Position numbers and translations under genes: made by a program. From an uncultured Hyphomicrobiales bacterium (GTDB lineage: Bacteria > Pseudomonadota > Alphaproteobacteria > Rhizobiales > Beijerinckiaceae), in the NCBI GenBank assembly GCA_903851305.1, contig CAINNX010000034.1, positions 1 to 52,334 of the forward strand: DNA of 52,334 bases, in the 5' to 3' direction. The number at the start of each line of letters is the position of its first letter. Within the stretch, counting starts at the first letter, position 1. The notes under the pieces are model-generated. The model made no database searches. It was given only the letters and a program-made list of their open reading frames with translations, and was not told where the DNA came from. Shown piece after piece: positions 1 through 11,738 of the stretch.

Positions 1-4
1 ATTT

Positions 5-80
<76 letters not shown>

Positions 81-94
81 ACGTTTTTTTCGCC

Positions 95-110
95 AGACCC
101 CTAGGGGTCT
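95..110. repeat. 16-base perfect palindrome upstream of tRNA-Ala
   Basis: AGACCCCTAGGGGTCT is its own reverse complement. It lies 15 bases from the 5' end of tRNA-Ala, in the spacer between that gene and the FYDLN gene. On the minus strand it is followed by an A-run rather than a T-run, so it does not look like a terminator for the FYDLN gene. It could be a protein-binding site or a processing hairpin; its role is unknown. Confidence 0.5.
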
Positions 111-202
111 TTCGGCAGATTGTCCTTTTGGGGAGGACACGCGCTGCCGACAGCGAACCAATTCACTGATTGCTCAGAGCTGTTTGGTGGGCGGCTGTGT
201 AA

Positions 203-2760
<2,558 letters not shown>

Positions 2761-2784
2761 AAAGCCCCGTTTTATCGAATCAAC

Positions 2785-2813
2785 TTGCCAGTCAGGGCAC
2801 CCCCCTGCTAGAA
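2785..2813 (+). promoter_or_regulatory. Likely rpsA promoter (-35/-10)
   Basis: TTGCCA, then exactly 17 bases, then CTAGAA. This fits the relaxed alphaproteobacterial housekeeping promoter. The -10 context TGCTAGAAGGC is repeated exactly at the proposed fabA promoter. Transcription would start near 2820 and give a leader of about 190 bases before rpsA. Confidence 0.5.
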
Positions 2814-2895
2814 GGCGCTCGAATTCGGGTGGAGAGATAAGTCCTCTTCGCTCGGTTTCATTTGGACCCCGCTTTTCCGCTCCGGCCAGCCGGCA

Positions 2896-2931
2896 TGCTC
2901 CATGGAGCAGATCCGGTCGCAACGCCGACCG
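2896..2931 (+). promoter_or_regulatory. Inverted repeats in the rpsA leader
   Basis: The 14-base palindrome TGCTCCATGGAGCA (2896-2909) is followed by a stem CGGTCG (2914-2919) / CGACCG (2926-2931) with a 6-base loop. Both lie between the proposed promoter and rpsA, so they would be in the leader mRNA. S1 autoregulates translation through a structured leader in enteric bacteria; an equivalent role here is only a hypothesis. Confidence 0.3.
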
Positions 2932-3006
2932 ACATCCGGATGCGAAACAGCACATTGAAACACAAACCCAGCCGGCCGCCCGACCTCGGGCATTTCAGGA
3001 GACCAT

Positions 3007-4764
3007 ATGCCTATTTCCACTGAATCGAGCCTCAACCCGACGCGCGATGATTTCGCTGCGCTTCTCGATGCAAGCTACGGTGAAAACGAAGCTTTTGAGG
3101 GTTCCGTTGTTAAGGGAACTGTTGTTGGTATCGAAAAAGACGTTCTCGTCATTGATATCGGTCTGAAGACCGAAGGTCGCGTGGCGATCCGTGAATTCAC
3201 TGGCCCCGGCCGTGACGCTGCCCCCAAGGTCGGCGATGTTGTTGAAGTTTACCTGGAGCGCATCGAAAACGCGCTCGGTGAAGCTGTCATCTCGCGCGAC
3301 AAGGCTCGTCGTGAAGAGAGCTGGGTCAAGCTCGAGAAGGCTTTCGAAGCTGGCGAGAAGGTCGACGGCGTTATCTTCAATCAGGTCAAGGGTGGCTTCA
3401 CCGTCGATCTCGACGGCGCTGTGGCCTTCTTGCCGCGTTCGCAGGTGGACATTCGTCCGATCCGCGATGTCACCCCGCTGATGGGCGTTCCGCAGCCCTT
3501 CCAGATCCTCAAGATGGATCGTCGTCGTGGCAATATCGTCGTGTCGCGTCGTACGGTTCTCGAAGAGAGCCGCGCTGAACAGCGTCATGAAATCGTGGCC
3601 AACCTTGAAGAAGGTCAGGTCATTGAAGGTATGGTCAAGAACATCACCGATTACGGTGCATTCGTGGATCTGGGTGGCATCGACGGCCTCTTGCATGTCA
3701 CCGACATTGCATGGCGTCGCGTCAATCATCCGACCGAAGTGCTCAACATCGGCCAGACGGTGCGCGTGAAGATCATCAAGATCAATCACGACACGCATCG
3801 CATCTCGCTTGGCATGAAGCAGCTCTTGGATGATCCGTGGCAGGGCATTGAAGCCAAGTATCCGATCGAAGCCCGTTTCCATGGTCGCGTCACGAACATC
3901 ACCGATTACGGTGCATTTGTTGAACTCGAGCCTGGCATTGAAGGCCTCATCCACGTGTCTGAAATGTCGTGGACGAAGAAGAACGTGCATCCCGGCAAGA
4001 TCGTCTCGACGAGCCAGGAAGTCGATGTGCAGGTTCTCGAAGTGGATTCGGTCAAGCGCCGCATCTCGCTCGGCCTCAAGCAGACACTCGCCAATCCGTG
4101 GGAAGTCTTCGCTCAGAAGTATCCTGTCGGCGCCGAAGTCGAAGGCGAAGTCAAGAACAAGACCGAATTCGGTCTGTTCATCGGCCTCGACGGCGATGTG
4201 GACGGCATGGTCCATCTCTCCGACCTCGACTGGAACCGTCCGGGCGAGCAGGTCATCGAAGAGTTCAAGAAGGGCGATATGGTCAAGGCGAAGGTCTTGG
4301 ACGTGGATATCGAGAAGGAGCGTATCTCGCTCGGTATCAAGCAGCTCAGCGCCGATCCGTTCGAAGGCAAGGGCGGTGGCAACACCACCGCTGCCAGCGC
4401 ATCGGGTGAAGAAGGCGGCGACCTGAAGAAGGGCGCTGTTGTCACCTGTGAAGTTGTCGAAGTGAAGGAAGGCGGCATCGATGTTAAGCTGGCCGGTACT
4501 GATCTCGTCACCTTCATCAAGCGCAACGATCTCGCTCGTGACCGTGCAGACCAACGCCCTGAGCGTTTCGCTGTTGGCGAAAAGGTCGATGCACGCATCA
4601 CGCAGTTTGATCGCAAGGCCCGCAAGGTTGCCGTGTCGATCAAGGCGCTTGAAATGGCCGAAGAAAAGGAAGCCATTGCTCAGTTCGGTTCAGCCGACTC
4701 GGGCGCTTCGCTCGGCGACATTCTCGGCGCAGCCTTGAAGGCTCGCGAAGGCGACAAGAAGTAA
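3007..4764 (+). CDS. rpsA: 30S ribosomal protein S1
   Basis: A 585-residue ribosomal protein that binds single-stranded mRNA and helps load it on the 30S subunit. Six consecutive S1 (OB-fold) repeats are visible from about residue 36 to 540. Repeats three and four carry the typical ITDYGAFV cores, and the later ones are more divergent. A good Shine-Dalgarno sequence AGGAGA lies 5-6 bases before the ATG. Synonymous codon choice is strongly biased (many GTC, CTC, AAG and GAA), as expected for a highly expressed gene. It has its own likely promoter and an intrinsic terminator, so it appears to be its own transcription unit. Confidence 0.98.
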   Translation: MPISTESSLNPTRDDFAALLDASYGENEAFEGSVVKGTVVGIEKDVLVIDIGLKTEGRVAIREFTGPGRDAAPKVGDVVEVYLERIENALGEAVISRDKARREESWVKLEKAFEAGEKVDGVIFNQVKGGFTVDLDGAVAFLPRSQVDIRPIRDVTPLMGVPQPFQILKMDRRRGNIVVSRRTVLEESRAEQRHEIVANLEEGQVIEGMVKNITDYGAFVDLGGIDGLLHVTDIAWRRVNHPTEVLNIGQTVRVKIIKINHDTHRISLGMKQLLDDPWQGIEAKYPIEARFHGRVTNITDYGAFVELEPGIEGLIHVSEMSWTKKNVHPGKIVSTSQEVDVQVLEVDSVKRRISLGLKQTLANPWEVFAQKYPVGAEVEGEVKNKTEFGLFIGLDGDVDGMVHLSDLDWNRPGEQVIEEFKKGDMVKAKVLDVDIEKERISLGIKQLSADPFEGKGGGNTTAASASGEEGGDLKKGAVVTCEVVEVKEGGIDVKLAGTDLVTFIKRNDLARDRADQRPERFAVGEKVDARITQFDRKARKVAVSIKALEMAEEKEAIAQFGSADSGASLGDILGAALKAREGDKK

Positions 4765-4788
4765 TCAGCTCACGTGTGAGCTTCATGG

Positions 4789-4818
4789 GGCCCGCGCAGA
4801 AATGCGCGGGCCTTTTTT
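4789..4818 (+). terminator. Intrinsic terminator after rpsA
   Basis: The 10-bp perfect stem GGCCCGCGCA/TGCGCGGGCC with a GAAA loop is followed directly by six T residues. It lies 25 bases after the rpsA stop. Confidence 0.93.
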
Positions 4819-4843
4819 GTGAGACGCCGCTACCAGATGATTC

Positions 4844-4872
4844 CTTGCGTGGACCTGCGAGCGGCACTAGAT
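4844..4872 (+). promoter_or_regulatory. Possible sppA promoter
   Basis: CTTGCG, 17 bases, CTAGAT, just after the rpsA terminator and about 38 bases before the sppA ATG. The -10 resembles those proposed for rpsA and fabA. Based on sequence resemblance only. Confidence 0.4.
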
Positions 4873-4909
4873 TTTGCATCACCCTTCATTCTGACGAGAG
4901 GCGCGCAAC

Positions 4910-5881
4910 ATGCCATCTTTTCCCGATCCGGATTATCTGATTGATCGGCGCATTCTGCGGCGCAAATTGACGTTTTGGCGTGTGGCGCTTTTTCTGGTGC
5001 TCATTGCTGGCGTTGTTGGCATTGGTGTGCATTACGCTGACAGCGACGCACCCACGAGCAAACATATTGCGCGCCTGTCGATTGAAGGCGTCATCACCGG
5101 CGACAAAGACACATTGAAGCTTGTACGCGAGATTGGTGAATCCAAAAATGCGCAAGCCCTGATCGTCTCGATTGAAAGCCCGGGTGGAACAACTACGGGT
5201 TCAGAACGCCTCTACAATGAATTGCGCCGCGTCTCCGAAAAGAAACCTGTTGTCGCAGTTGTCGGCACGATGGCTGCCTCAGGTGGCTATATTGCAGCGC
5301 TAGGCACTGAGCGTATTTTTGCCGAAGGCAATTCATTGGTGGGCTCGATCGGCGTTCTGTTCCAGTTTCCGAACTTTGGAAAATTGATGGAGACAGTCGG
5401 CGTCTCGGTGGAATCGGTGAAGTCCTCGCCACTGAAAGCTGCGCCCAATGGCTTTGAACCGACCAGCCCCGAAGCCCGCGCAGCCCTAGCATCACTCGTC
5501 TCGGATTCTTTCCTCTGGTTCAAAGATCTCGTCAAAACCCGCCGCGTGATGAATGATGAGGAACTGACCAAAGTCAGCGATGGTCGTGTGTTCACCGGCC
5601 GCCAGGCCGTCGGGCTGAAACTGGTCGATGCGCTGGGGGGTGAGCGGGACGCTATTGCTTGGCTGGAAAGTGACAAGAACATCGACCACGACCTGCCGGT
5701 GCGTGACTGGAAAAAGGACCGCAGCCTTGAGCGGCTCGGCATTATGGGTGCATCCGCGAGCCTTTTGGAGCTGATGGGCTGGAGTGGCGCCGCGACCCGA
5801 CTCGAACGCCTGAGCCAATTGAGTGAGACGCGTCTCCTTGACGGTCTCGTCTCAGTTTGGCAAGTTACCCCAGTTGATTGA
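4910..5881 (+). CDS. sppA: Signal peptide peptidase SppA, short form
   Basis: A 323-residue inner-membrane serine protease (S49 family) that degrades cleaved signal peptides in the membrane. A single N-terminal membrane segment spans about residues 22-42, after a basic stretch. The nucleophile is Ser124 in MAASGGYIAA. Lys176 is the likely general base, since its 52-residue spacing matches the Ser-Lys dyad of the short SppA of Bacillus. The length fits the one-domain form, unlike the double-length E. coli protein. It follows the rpsA terminator and precedes ihfB by 66 bases. Confidence 0.94.
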   Translation: MPSFPDPDYLIDRRILRRKLTFWRVALFLVLIAGVVGIGVHYADSDAPTSKHIARLSIEGVITGDKDTLKLVREIGESKNAQALIVSIESPGGTTTGSERLYNELRRVSEKKPVVAVVGTMAASGGYIAALGTERIFAEGNSLVGSIGVLFQFPNFGKLMETVGVSVESVKSSPLKAAPNGFEPTSPEARAALASLVSDSFLWFKDLVKTRRVMNDEELTKVSDGRVFTGRQAVGLKLVDALGGERDAIAWLESDKNIDHDLPVRDWKKDRSLERLGIMGASASLLELMGWSGAATRLERLSQLSETRLLDGLVSVWQVTPVD

Positions 5882-5947
5882 GCTTTTTCTGACCAACAGG
5901 TCCGCTAATTCTGGGCCGCATTTGCAGTCATTTTCCGGGGGCCAAAA

Positions 5948-6235
5948 GTGATCAAATCTGAACTCGCCCAACGCATCGCTGAACGCAATCCCCATCTCTA
6001 CCTGCGAGATGTCGAGAATATCGTGAATGCCATTCTCGATGAAATTACCCACGCCTTGTCGCGCGGTGATCGCGTTGAACTACGTGGCTTTGGCGCTTTT
6101 TCCGTCAAGCGCCGTGATGCCCGCCTGGGCCGCAACCCGCGCACCGGTGCCCATGTTGAGGTTGACGAGAAGGTTGTGCCATTCTTCAAGACAGGCAAGG
6201 AAATGCGCGAGCGTCTGAACGACGTGCAGGGCTAA
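5948..6235 (+). CDS. ihfB: Integration host factor subunit beta
   Basis: A 95-residue DNA-bending protein. As a heterodimer with IHF-alpha it would make sharp turns in DNA at specific sites for transcription, recombination and replication. The dimer core is in the first half, the GFGAFSV strand follows, and the DNA-clasping arm carries GRNPRTG with the conserved intercalating proline. Translation starts at GTG, since [11 protein letters not shown] aligns with the family N-terminus and no ATG is available upstream. The position after sppA and before a LapA-like gene is normal for Rhizobiales. Confidence 0.95.
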   Translation: MIKSELAQRIAERNPHLYLRDVENIVNAILDEITHALSRGDRVELRGFGAFSVKRRDARLGRNPRTGAHVEVDEKVVPFFKTGKEMRERLNDVQG

Positions 6236-6266
6236 ACTCCACGCCAGACCGCGCGGGGGGCTTGAG

Positions 6267-6611
6267 TTGAAAACATTTTTGAAATGGCTCTTTCTGACCC
6301 CGCTCGGCCTGATCCTTTTGGGTCTGGCCGTTGCCAATCGTGACATGGTGCGGGTGGTTCTGGACCCCCTCCCGGGCAATGGCCCCCTTTTCGAGACCCA
6401 AGCTCCTCTGTTTCTCGTGGCCTTTGCCGCAGCCATTCTGGGTATTGTGGCAGGGAGCTTTGTGACTTGGTGGTCGCAAGGTCGACACCGCCGCGCAGCC
6501 CGCCTGGCCCACGCCGAGACCGAGCGCCTGCGGCAAGAGGCTGCACGACTACGCTCAGACCTCGCCAGTCGGCTGCCAGCCCCCTTTGAGCGACCGCGCG
6601 ACGCAGCCTGA
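6267..6611 (+). CDS. LapA-domain membrane protein
   Basis: A 114-residue inner-membrane protein of the lipopolysaccharide assembly protein A (DUF1049) type. It has two hydrophobic segments, at about residues 7-24 and 48-68, separated by a short loop beginning ANRDMVRVVLDP. A basic, Arg/Ala/Glu-rich tail follows that would be cytoplasmic and helical. Translation begins at TTG, 31 bases after ihfB; no ATG fits. In enteric bacteria LapA works with LapB in controlling LPS synthesis, but no LapB lies next to it here, so that role is only suggested by family membership. Confidence 0.82.
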   Translation: MKTFLKWLFLTPLGLILLGLAVANRDMVRVVLDPLPGNGPLFETQAPLFLVAFAAAILGIVAGSFVTWWSQGRHRRAARLAHAETERLRQEAARLRSDLASRLPAPFERPRDAA

Positions 6612-6733
6612 GCGGCCCCGCGCCGCTAGACTTGACCAGCAAGCCATGCGAGCAAAGCGCCATGTCGACCCTGCCTGACTTTTTCGATGGACTAGCCCTT
6701 CCAGCACCGCTGCGCGCGGCGCTTGGCGGATCC

Positions 6734-7420
6734 ATGCGCACAGGGCCTGCAGTCAAGATTTGCGGCCTGTCGACACCCGGCACGCTGGAAGCGGCCCTGA
6801 GCGCGGGCGCTGAGCTGGTCGGCTTCGTCTTTTTCCCGAAAAGCCCACGAAATCTGACACTTGAGGCGGTTCCCCCGCTCGCCGCCCAAGCCTCCAACCG
6901 GGCTGTCAAAGTGGCACTTAGCGTCAATGCAGGGGATGACCTCTTGGATGCCATTGTGGACCAGATGCAGCCCGATATGCTGCAATTTCATGGCACCGAG
7001 AGCCCCGAGCGCGTTTTGGCGGCCAAAGCACGCTATGGCCTGCCGATCATGAAGGCGCTGGGCATATCAGGGGCCGAGGATCTCGCCGCCATCCCCGCTT
7101 TTGACGGGGTTGCCGACCGGCTCCTGTTTGATGCCAAGCCCCCCAAAGGCGCTGATCTGCCAGGCGGGAATGGCCTCGCCTTCGACTGGGATCTGTTGGC
7201 CGGATTGACCCTCAAATCCCCCTTCATGCTCTCGGGCGGGCTGGACGCCAGCAATGTGGCTGAGGCTGCAAGCCGCACGCGGGCAGGGGCTGTCGACGTC
7301 TCCTCAGGGGTCGAAAGTGCCCCCGGCCTCAAAGACCCGGCCCAGATTGAAGCCTTCATCACCGCACTGCGTGGACACCAACGCATGGAACCGCTTGGTT
7401 CAACACGCGCAACGCGGTAA
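6734..7420 (+). CDS. trpF: Phosphoribosylanthranilate isomerase
   Basis: A cytoplasmic TIM-barrel enzyme for the third step from anthranilate to tryptophan: it rearranges N-(5-phosphoribosyl)anthranilate to CdRP. The catalytic cysteine is in VKICGLS near the N-terminus, and the phosphate-binding segments LSGGLDASNV and GAVDVSSGVES are near the C-terminus. The frame stays open upstream to 6632. The ATG at 6734 was chosen because it lies five codons before the VKICGL strand that opens the fold; the ATG at 6662 is a weaker alternative. trpF, trpB and trpA are contiguous, as is usual in alphaproteobacteria, separate from trpE and trpDC. Confidence 0.9.
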   Translation: MRTGPAVKICGLSTPGTLEAALSAGAELVGFVFFPKSPRNLTLEAVPPLAAQASNRAVKVALSVNAGDDLLDAIVDQMQPDMLQFHGTESPERVLAAKARYGLPIMKALGISGAEDLAAIPAFDGVADRLLFDAKPPKGADLPGGNGLAFDWDLLAGLTLKSPFMLSGGLDASNVAEAASRTRAGAVDVSSGVESAPGLKDPAQIEAFITALRGHQRMEPLGSTRATR

Positions 7421-7450
7421 GACACGGCCCGACTTGAGGAGCCAAAAGCG

Positions 7451-8668
7451 TTGAGCACCCAACTTCAGAATTCCTATCGCACCGGCCCAGATGAGCGCGG
7501 GCATTTTGGCATCTTCGGCGGACGCTTCGTCGCCGAGACATTGATGCCGCTCATCCTCGATCTTGAGAAAGCCTATGAGGTCGCCAAAGCCGACCCCGCT
7601 TATCAGGCTGAGCTTGATGATCTGGCCAAACATTACGTCGGTCGTCCGAGCCCGCTTTATTTTGCGGAACGCATGACCGAAAAATGTGGTGGCGCGAAAA
7701 TCTATTTCAAACGCGACGAGCTGAACCATACGGGCGCGCAGAAGATCAACAATGTGCTGGGTCAAATTCTGCTCGCACGGCGCATGGGCAAGAAGCGCAT
7801 CATCGCTGAAACAGGTGCTGGCCAACACGGCGTGGCCACTGCGACCGCCTGCGCGAAATATGGCCTCGAATGCGTGGTCTATATGGGCGCAGTCGATGTC
7901 GAGCGTCAGAAACCCAACGTCTTCCGCATGAAAATGCTCGGCGCGAAAATTGTGCCTGTGCAATCAGGCGCACGCACGCTGAAGGATGCAATGAACGAAG
8001 CCCTGCGTGATTGGGTCACCAATGTTGCAGATACGTTCTATTGCATCGGCACAGCCGCAGGCCCGCATCCCTATCCCGCCATGGTGCGCGATTTCCAATC
8101 GATCATCGGCAAGGAAGTGCGTTGGCAGATGGAAGAAGCCGAAGGTCGTCTTCCCGATTCACTCGTCGCCTGTATCGGCGGCGGTTCGAACGCGATTGGC
8201 TTGTTCCATCCTTTCCTCGATGACAAAAGCGTCGAGATTTATGGTGTGGAAGCAGCTGGCCATGGTTTGAGCGTTCCGGATGGCCATGCAGCCTCGCTCG
8301 CTGGCGGCAAGCCCGGCGTGCTGCACGGCAATCGCACCTATCTTTTGATGAATGACGATGGCCAGATTAATGAAGGCCATTCGATTTCTGCTGGCCTCGA
8401 TTATCCCGGCATCGGCCCGGAACATGCTTGGCTGCGTGACATTGGGCGTGTGACCTACACATCTGCGACTGACAAAGAAGCGCTTGATGCTTTGCAGCTC
8501 TGCTGTCAGCTGGAAGGTATTATTCCGGCTCTCGAGCCCGCACATGCGCTGGCTTATGTGACCAAACTCGCGCCGACAAAACCAAAAGATCATCTCATGG
8601 TGATCAATGTATGTGGTCGCGGCGACAAGGACATCTTTACGGTCGCTGAACATCTGGGGGGCATGTGA
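7451..8668 (+). CDS. trpB: Tryptophan synthase beta chain
   Basis: A 405-residue PLP enzyme that joins indole, channelled from the alpha subunit, with serine to make tryptophan. The PLP lysine is Lys98 in HTGAQKINN. The phosphate-binding GGGSNAIG and the [10 protein letters not shown] loop are intact. The start is TTG, preceded by a strong GAGGAG; no ATG lies in a suitable place. The stop overlaps the start of trpA, consistent with equal production of the two subunits of the alpha2-beta2 complex. Confidence 0.97.
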   Translation: MSTQLQNSYRTGPDERGHFGIFGGRFVAETLMPLILDLEKAYEVAKADPAYQAELDDLAKHYVGRPSPLYFAERMTEKCGGAKIYFKRDELNHTGAQKINNVLGQILLARRMGKKRIIAETGAGQHGVATATACAKYGLECVVYMGAVDVERQKPNVFRMKMLGAKIVPVQSGARTLKDAMNEALRDWVTNVADTFYCIGTAAGPHPYPAMVRDFQSIIGKEVRWQMEEAEGRLPDSLVACIGGGSNAIGLFHPFLDDKSVEIYGVEAAGHGLSVPDGHAASLAGGKPGVLHGNRTYLLMNDDGQINEGHSISAGLDYPGIGPEHAWLRDIGRVTYTSATDKEALDALQLCCQLEGIIPALEPAHALAYVTKLAPTKPKDHLMVINVCGRGDKDIFTVAEHLGGM

Positions 8669-9507
8669 TGACGACGCGCATTGAAACGCGCTTCGCGAAA
8701 TGCCGTGCTGAAGGACGTGCAGCGCTCGTGACCTTCCTGATGGCGGGCGATCCTGATCCGGCGACGTCGCTGGAGCTCATCTCCTCGCTGCCCAAGGCTG
8801 GCGCCGATGTGATTGAAATCGGCATGCCCTTCACCGATCCGATGGCCGATGGCCCCTCCATTCAGGCCGCGGGCTTGCGCGCTTTGGCCGCGGGCATGTC
8901 ATTGGCCAAGACACTCGATCTGGTGCGCGCCTTCCGCAAAGGCGACAATGAAACCCCAATCGTCTTGATGGGCTATTTCAATCCGATCTATGTGCGCGGC
9001 GTCGGCAAATTTTTGGCTGAGGCCAAAGAGGTTGGCGTCGATGGCTTGATCGTCGTTGATCTGCCGCCGGAAGAAGATGATGAGCTTTGCCTTCCAGCCC
9101 TCAAAGCCGGCCTCAACTTCATCCGCCTCGCCACGCCCACGACCGACGACAAGCGTCTGCCCAAAGTGCTGACCAATACGTCGGGCTTTCTCTATTATGT
9201 GTCGATCACCGGCATCACGGGTGCTGCCACGCCTGACTATTCCAAAGTCGCTGGCGCTGTGGCACGCATCAAGAAGAGCACGCAATTGCCAGTTGCTGTT
9301 GGCTTTGGCGTGAAGAATGCGCAAACCGCGGCCTCGCTGGCTGAATCAGCTGATGGCGTTGTGGTGGGCTCAGCCTTGATCAACACGTTGAAAAATTCTC
9401 TCGACGAGAAAAACGCGGCAACCGCAAAGACCATTCCTGCCGTGACCGCTCTCGTCTCTGACATTGCCGATGGCGTGCGCCGCGTGCGCAAAGCCGCAGC
9501 CGAATAA
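8668..9507 (+). CDS. trpA: Tryptophan synthase alpha chain
   Basis: A 279-residue TIM-barrel subunit that cleaves indole-3-glycerol phosphate to indole and glyceraldehyde-3-phosphate. The catalytic pair Glu50 and Asp61 lies in [18 protein letters not shown], and the phosphate site [10 protein letters not shown] is near the C-terminus. The ATG at 8668 shares one base with the trpB stop; the GTG one codon earlier could also serve. It is followed 15 bases later by accD, the common Rhizobiales order. Confidence 0.96.
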   Translation: MTTRIETRFAKCRAEGRAALVTFLMAGDPDPATSLELISSLPKAGADVIEIGMPFTDPMADGPSIQAAGLRALAAGMSLAKTLDLVRAFRKGDNETPIVLMGYFNPIYVRGVGKFLAEAKEVGVDGLIVVDLPPEEDDELCLPALKAGLNFIRLATPTTDDKRLPKVLTNTSGFLYYVSITGITGAATPDYSKVAGAVARIKKSTQLPVAVGFGVKNAQTAASLAESADGVVVGSALINTLKNSLDEKNAATAKTIPAVTALVSDIADGVRRVRKAAAE

Positions 9508-9522
9508 GCACCGAGGATTTCG

Positions 9523-10380
9523 ATGAACTGGATTTCCAACGTCGTCCCGCCGAAGATCCGCTCCATTCTGAAGCGCGAGACGCCCGAAAATCTCTGGGTG
9601 AAATGCCCGGATTCCGGCCAGCTCGTTTTTCACAAGGATCTCGAAGCCAATCACTTTGTGGTGCCAGGCTCTGGCTATCACATGCGCTGCCCGGTCAAGT
9701 CGCGCCTGACCCATCTCTTCGACAATGGCGCTTATGAAGAGATCGCGACACCAGACGTGCCCGCTGATCCGCTGAAGTTCAAGGATGTGAAGCCATACAC
9801 AGACCGCTTGAAAGAATATCGTTCAAAGACCGGTGGACAGGATGCGGTGAAACTTGCTTACGGCAAGATTGAAAATGCACCCGCCACTGTTGCTGTGCAG
9901 GATTTTGAATTCATGGGTGGCTCGCTTGGAATGGCCGCGGGCGAAGCCATTGTGACGGGCATGGAATTGGCTGTCGCGCGCAAAACGCCGTTCATCATTT
10001 TCACAGCATCGGGCGGTGCGCGCATGCAAGAGGGTATGTTCTCGCTCATGCAAATGCCACGCACGACCGTTGCCGTGCGCCGCCTGCGTGCAGCCAAGCT
10101 CCCCTATATTGTTGTGCTGACCAATCCGACCACGGGTGGCGTCACCGCCTCCTACGCTATGCTCGGCGACATCCATATTGCTGAACCCGGCGCTGTCATT
10201 GGCTTTGCCGGCGCGCGCGTGATTGAACAAACAATCCGCGAGCGTCTGCCGGAAGGTTTCCAGCGCGCAGAATATCTGAAGGCCCATGGCATGGTTGATA
10301 TGGTCGTGCCACGCACTGACATGCGCGCCACGCTGGCACGTCTGTGCCGCCTGCTCACCAACGCACCGGCTGCGGCCTGA
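9523..10380 (+). CDS. accD: Acetyl-CoA carboxylase carboxyltransferase subunit beta
   Basis: A 285-residue subunit. With AccA it transfers the carboxyl group from biotin to acetyl-CoA, giving malonyl-CoA for fatty acid synthesis. The crotonase-like fold is clear ([32 protein letters not shown]). The N-terminal ribbon that binds zinc through four cysteines in E. coli keeps only Cys28; the other three positions are Ser31, Val47 and Ser50. This loss is, to my knowledge, seen in other Rhizobiales AccD proteins. The linkage to trpA and folC is conserved. Confidence 0.96.
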   Translation: MNWISNVVPPKIRSILKRETPENLWVKCPDSGQLVFHKDLEANHFVVPGSGYHMRCPVKSRLTHLFDNGAYEEIATPDVPADPLKFKDVKPYTDRLKEYRSKTGGQDAVKLAYGKIENAPATVAVQDFEFMGGSLGMAAGEAIVTGMELAVARKTPFIIFTASGGARMQEGMFSLMQMPRTTVAVRRLRAAKLPYIVVLTNPTTGGVTASYAMLGDIHIAEPGAVIGFAGARVIEQTIRERLPEGFQRAEYLKAHGMVDMVVPRTDMRATLARLCRLLTNAPAAA

Positions 10381-10384
10381 TCCG

Positions 10385-11722
10385 GTGAGCGAGGGCGCGC
10401 CAGGCTCGCCAAAATCCGAGGAAATGCTCGAGCGTTTCCTCTCACTTCACCCGCGCAAAATTGATCTCTCGCTGGGCCGGACCTTCGATCTGCTGGCCAA
10501 GCTCGGACACCCAGAGCAAAAATTGCCGCCTGTCATTCATGTGGCAGGCACCAACGGCAAAGGCTCCACCGTTGCGCTGATGCGCGCCATGCTGGAAGCC
10601 GCCGGTAAAAGCGTCCACGTCTACACCTCCCCCCATCTCGTGCACTTTCATGAGCGGATTCGTTTGGGCCAAAAAGGTCGCGGGCGTCTGGTCACCGAGT
10701 CTGAACTGGTCGATGCCTTCGCGCGTTGCGAGGCTGCCAATGCAGGCGCTCCGGTGACGATGTTTGAAATCACCACCGCAGCTGCGCTTCTGCTGTTCAG
10801 CGAACACCCAGCGGACTATCTGCTGCTCGAAGTGGGGCTTGGTGGCCGCTATGATTCCACCAATGTCATTGCTGCGCCGCTTGCCGGCGTGATTACGCCT
10901 GTCTCTATGGATCATCCTGAGTTTTTGGGGACGGCGATTGCGCAGATTGCCTCGGCTAAAGCAGGAATTATCAAACCCGGAGCACCCGTCTTTGTTGCTC
11001 AACAACTCGATGACGCCATACGTGAAATTGAACGCGAAGCCCGTTTGATGCGCGCATCAATCCGCCTTGCAGATCGTGACTTTTCTGCCCGCGAAGAAAA
11101 TGGCCGCCTGATATATGAAGATGCGCTAGCGCTTCTCGATCTCCCCTTGCCGCGACTGCCTGGTCGCCACCAGATCAACAATGCAGCGCTCGCCATTGCC
11201 TGCCTGCGTTACTGCGCCCCTGATCTGACACAAGACGATATGGCACAGGGTCTGACCCGTGCTGAGTGGCCAGCACGCTTACAAAATCTGACACGCGGCG
11301 CGCTTGTTGATCTGATACCTGCCGGCGCTGAGCTGTGGCTGGATGGCGCACATAATGAAGCCGGCGGGCGCGTGCTGGCACAAGCTATGGTGGAGTTTCA
11401 TGAGCGCCAGCCGCGCCCCCTGATCTTGCTCTGCGGCTCGTTGGCGACCAAAGACACAAACGGCTTTTTGCGCCATTTCAGCGGATTGGCGCAGGAGCTC
11501 CTCGCCCTCCCCATCCCGGGCGAACATGTCGCGCGCGAAGCGGCCGAGATTGCCAGCCTCGCCCAAGCAGCCAATATCCCGTCCTCTATTGCAAGCGGGA
11601 TTACTGAAGCCCTCAAAGCATTACGCGCCCGCATCTGGCCCGTGGCCCCGCGCATCCTGATCTGTGGTTCGCTCTATCTGGCCGGCGAGATTCTCAAGGC
11701 CAATGGCACACCACCCGATTGA
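10385..11722 (+). CDS. folC: Bifunctional dihydrofolate/folylpolyglutamate synthase
   Basis: A cytoplasmic Mur-ligase-family enzyme that adds glutamate to dihydropteroate and to folates. The P-loop GTNGKGST lies near residue 55, followed by YTSPHLVHFHERI and the LLLEVGLGGRYDSTN and PVSMDHPEFLG segments. The C-terminal domain has LWLDGAHNEAGG. The GTG at 10385 is preferred because it gives about 21 residues before the conserved LHPRKIDLSL; the ATG at 10424, after GAGG, is possible. It begins four bases after accD, suggesting one operon. Confidence 0.92.
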   Translation: MSEGAPGSPKSEEMLERFLSLHPRKIDLSLGRTFDLLAKLGHPEQKLPPVIHVAGTNGKGSTVALMRAMLEAAGKSVHVYTSPHLVHFHERIRLGQKGRGRLVTESELVDAFARCEAANAGAPVTMFEITTAAALLLFSEHPADYLLLEVGLGGRYDSTNVIAAPLAGVITPVSMDHPEFLGTAIAQIASAKAGIIKPGAPVFVAQQLDDAIREIEREARLMRASIRLADRDFSAREENGRLIYEDALALLDLPLPRLPGRHQINNAALAIACLRYCAPDLTQDDMAQGLTRAEWPARLQNLTRGALVDLIPAGAELWLDGAHNEAGGRVLAQAMVEFHERQPRPLILLCGSLATKDTNGFLRHFSGLAQELLALPIPGEHVAREAAEIASLAQAANIPSSIASGITEALKALRARIWPVAPRILICGSLYLAGEILKANGTPPD

Positions 11723-11738
11723 GGGCTAGACTACCGCC

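Noticed and set aside
95-110. Palindrome as a terminator of the FYDLN gene
   Set aside because: On the minus strand it is followed by GGCG and an A-run, not a T-run.
2995-4554. Long minus-strand open frame opposite rpsA
   Set aside because: It mirrors the biased codons of rpsA; the plus strand clearly encodes S1 with six repeats. It is a shadow frame.
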